Below are positions 7,012-7,572 of a DNA stretch of 7,572 bases, piece by piece (the first letter of the stretch is position 1; the number at the start of each line of letters is the position of its first letter). The DNA lies in NCBI GenBank assembly GCA_027046105.1, contig JALTZQ010000007.1, positions 1 through 7,572 of the forward strand, in the 5' to 3' direction. Made by a program: the position numbers and the translations under genes. The DNA is from Pyrodictiaceae archaeon. Its GTDB lineage: Archaea; Thermoproteota; Thermoprotei_A; Sulfolobales; Pyrodictiaceae. Under the pieces are notes generated by a model. It worked only from the letters and a program-made list of their open reading frames with translations, searched no databases and had not been told where the DNA came from.

Positions 7012-7572
7012 AACGCATATTACGTGTACGTTATGATACTAGAGAGGAACTAGCAAAAATCACTAAGGGAGCCATCTACTATTGCTACCAATGTGGTACA
7101 TGTACAGCATCATGTCTGTTATCGCCGGTACTAAGTACACGGAAACTACTGAGATATATGCAGCTAGGCCTTATAGAGCCAGTTGCAGAACAAGTCTGGT
7201 CCTGTGTTACGTGTAGATATTGTGAATTGCAGTGTCCTCACCAAATACCGATAGTTGAGATCGTTCGTGGTGCTAGGATAAAACTTTATGAGAGTAAGAG
7301 GGTGCCGGAACAGGTTAATGAGCCATTATGGAGTATTTATGAGGAGGGCAACCCGCTTGCAATGCCACGTAGAGAAAGGACAATGTGGGCTAAGGGTCTT
7401 AAACTCAGCCGGAAACCCGATATAGCTATCTACGTTTGTTGTCTATCGGCTTATGATAGGAGACTGCAACGCACGCTACGCAAGCTAATTGAAGTAATAT
7501 CATCTGCTGGATACAACGTTGGCATTGTAGGTGATGCAATGTGTTGTGGCGATGTTGTCTACCATATTGGTG
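7008..7572 (+). CDS. HdrC-HdrB fusion (HdrD-like) iron-sulfur oxidoreductase, 3'-truncated by window edge
   Basis: The frame is open to the right edge (188 residues seen). The N-terminal HdrC-like part has two [4Fe-4S] motifs, Cys26/29/32/36 and Cys66/69/72/76 (the second followed by Pro), which pass electrons inward. After a linker containing 'EEGNPLAMPRRERTMW' (112-127), typical of HdrD/GlpC-type FeS oxidoreductases, a CCG domain begins: Cys144-Cys145, then CCG at 179-181. The 33 residues between Cys145 and Cys179 fit the HdrB pattern for the noncubane cluster; a CxxC and perhaps a second CCG repeat should follow outside the window. TTG start at 7008 overlaps the previous stop (TTGA) and has a good ribosome site. 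Inferred role: terminal site reducing a disulfide or similar sulfur compound with electrons from the HdrA-like hub. It could instead be a GlcF/LutA-type FeS subunit, but the hdrA neighbour favours HdrD. Confidence 0.85.
   Translation, partial: MKRILRVRYDTREELAKITKGAIYYCYQCGTCTASCLLSPVLSTRKLLRYMQLGLIEPVAEQVWSCVTCRYCELQCPHQIPIVEIVRGARIKLYESKRVPEQVNEPLWSIYEEGNPLAMPRRERTMWAKGLKLSRKPDIAIYVCCLSAYDRRLQRTLRKLIEVISSAGYNVGIVGDAMCCGDVVYHIG

Noticed and set aside
7008..7572. Selenocysteine at one of the Hdr catalytic positions, as in some methanogens
   Set aside because: All visible cluster positions are Cys codons and no in-frame TGA occurs within the domains of the HdrA-like or HdrD-like genes.
1..7572. 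CRISPR arrays, insertion sequences or attachment sites
   Set aside because: No repeated spacer-like units, transposase motifs or terminal inverted repeats were seen; the window is packed with metabolic genes.

Overview
The window looks like a piece of a thermophilic archaeal chromosome, most likely a crenarchaeote (Thermoproteota). The signs are a TATA-like box shortly before the first operon gene, Shine-Dalgarno sites matching the archaeal GGAGGTGA type, several TTG/GTG starts, heavy use of ATA and AGG/AGA codons, tightly packed and overlapping genes, and a KorDABC plus Hdr gene set. The lineage call comes from style and gene content only; a finer assignment is not supported.

Layout. Positions 1-500 hold the 3' half of a HhH-GPD DNA glycosylase gene whose start lies left of the window. 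Positions 501-740 are non-coding and hold a promoter-like element followed by an unusual G-rich leader. From 741 to the right edge there is one operon on the + strand with no real gaps. It contains korD (741-1055, 2[4Fe-4S] ferredoxin subunit), korA (1065-2222), korB (2219-3070) and korC (3075-3626), which together make a four-subunit 2-oxoacid:ferredoxin oxidoreductase. Next is a very large gene (3610-7011) encoding two HdrA-like FAD modules, a C-terminal 2[4Fe-4S] domain and an MvhD domain in one chain. Last is an HdrC-HdrB (HdrD-like) iron-sulfur gene (7008 to the edge, incomplete).

How the genes may work together. KorDABC oxidises a 2-oxoacid with CoA and gives low-potential electrons. 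The fused HdrA-HdrA-MvhD protein has the parts of a flavin electron-bifurcating or confurcating hub, and its layout resembles QmoA joined to QmoB. The last gene would carry the heterodisulfide-reductase-type FeS site. Stop/start overlaps at korA/korB, korC/hdrA and hdrA/hdrD suggest coordinated translation. The working inference is a Kor-Hdr complex, or at least a functional pair, that couples 2-oxoacid oxidation to reduction of a disulfide, sulfur carrier or other acceptor, perhaps without a free ferredoxin. The physical complex, the acceptor and the direction of electron flow cannot be read from the sequence.
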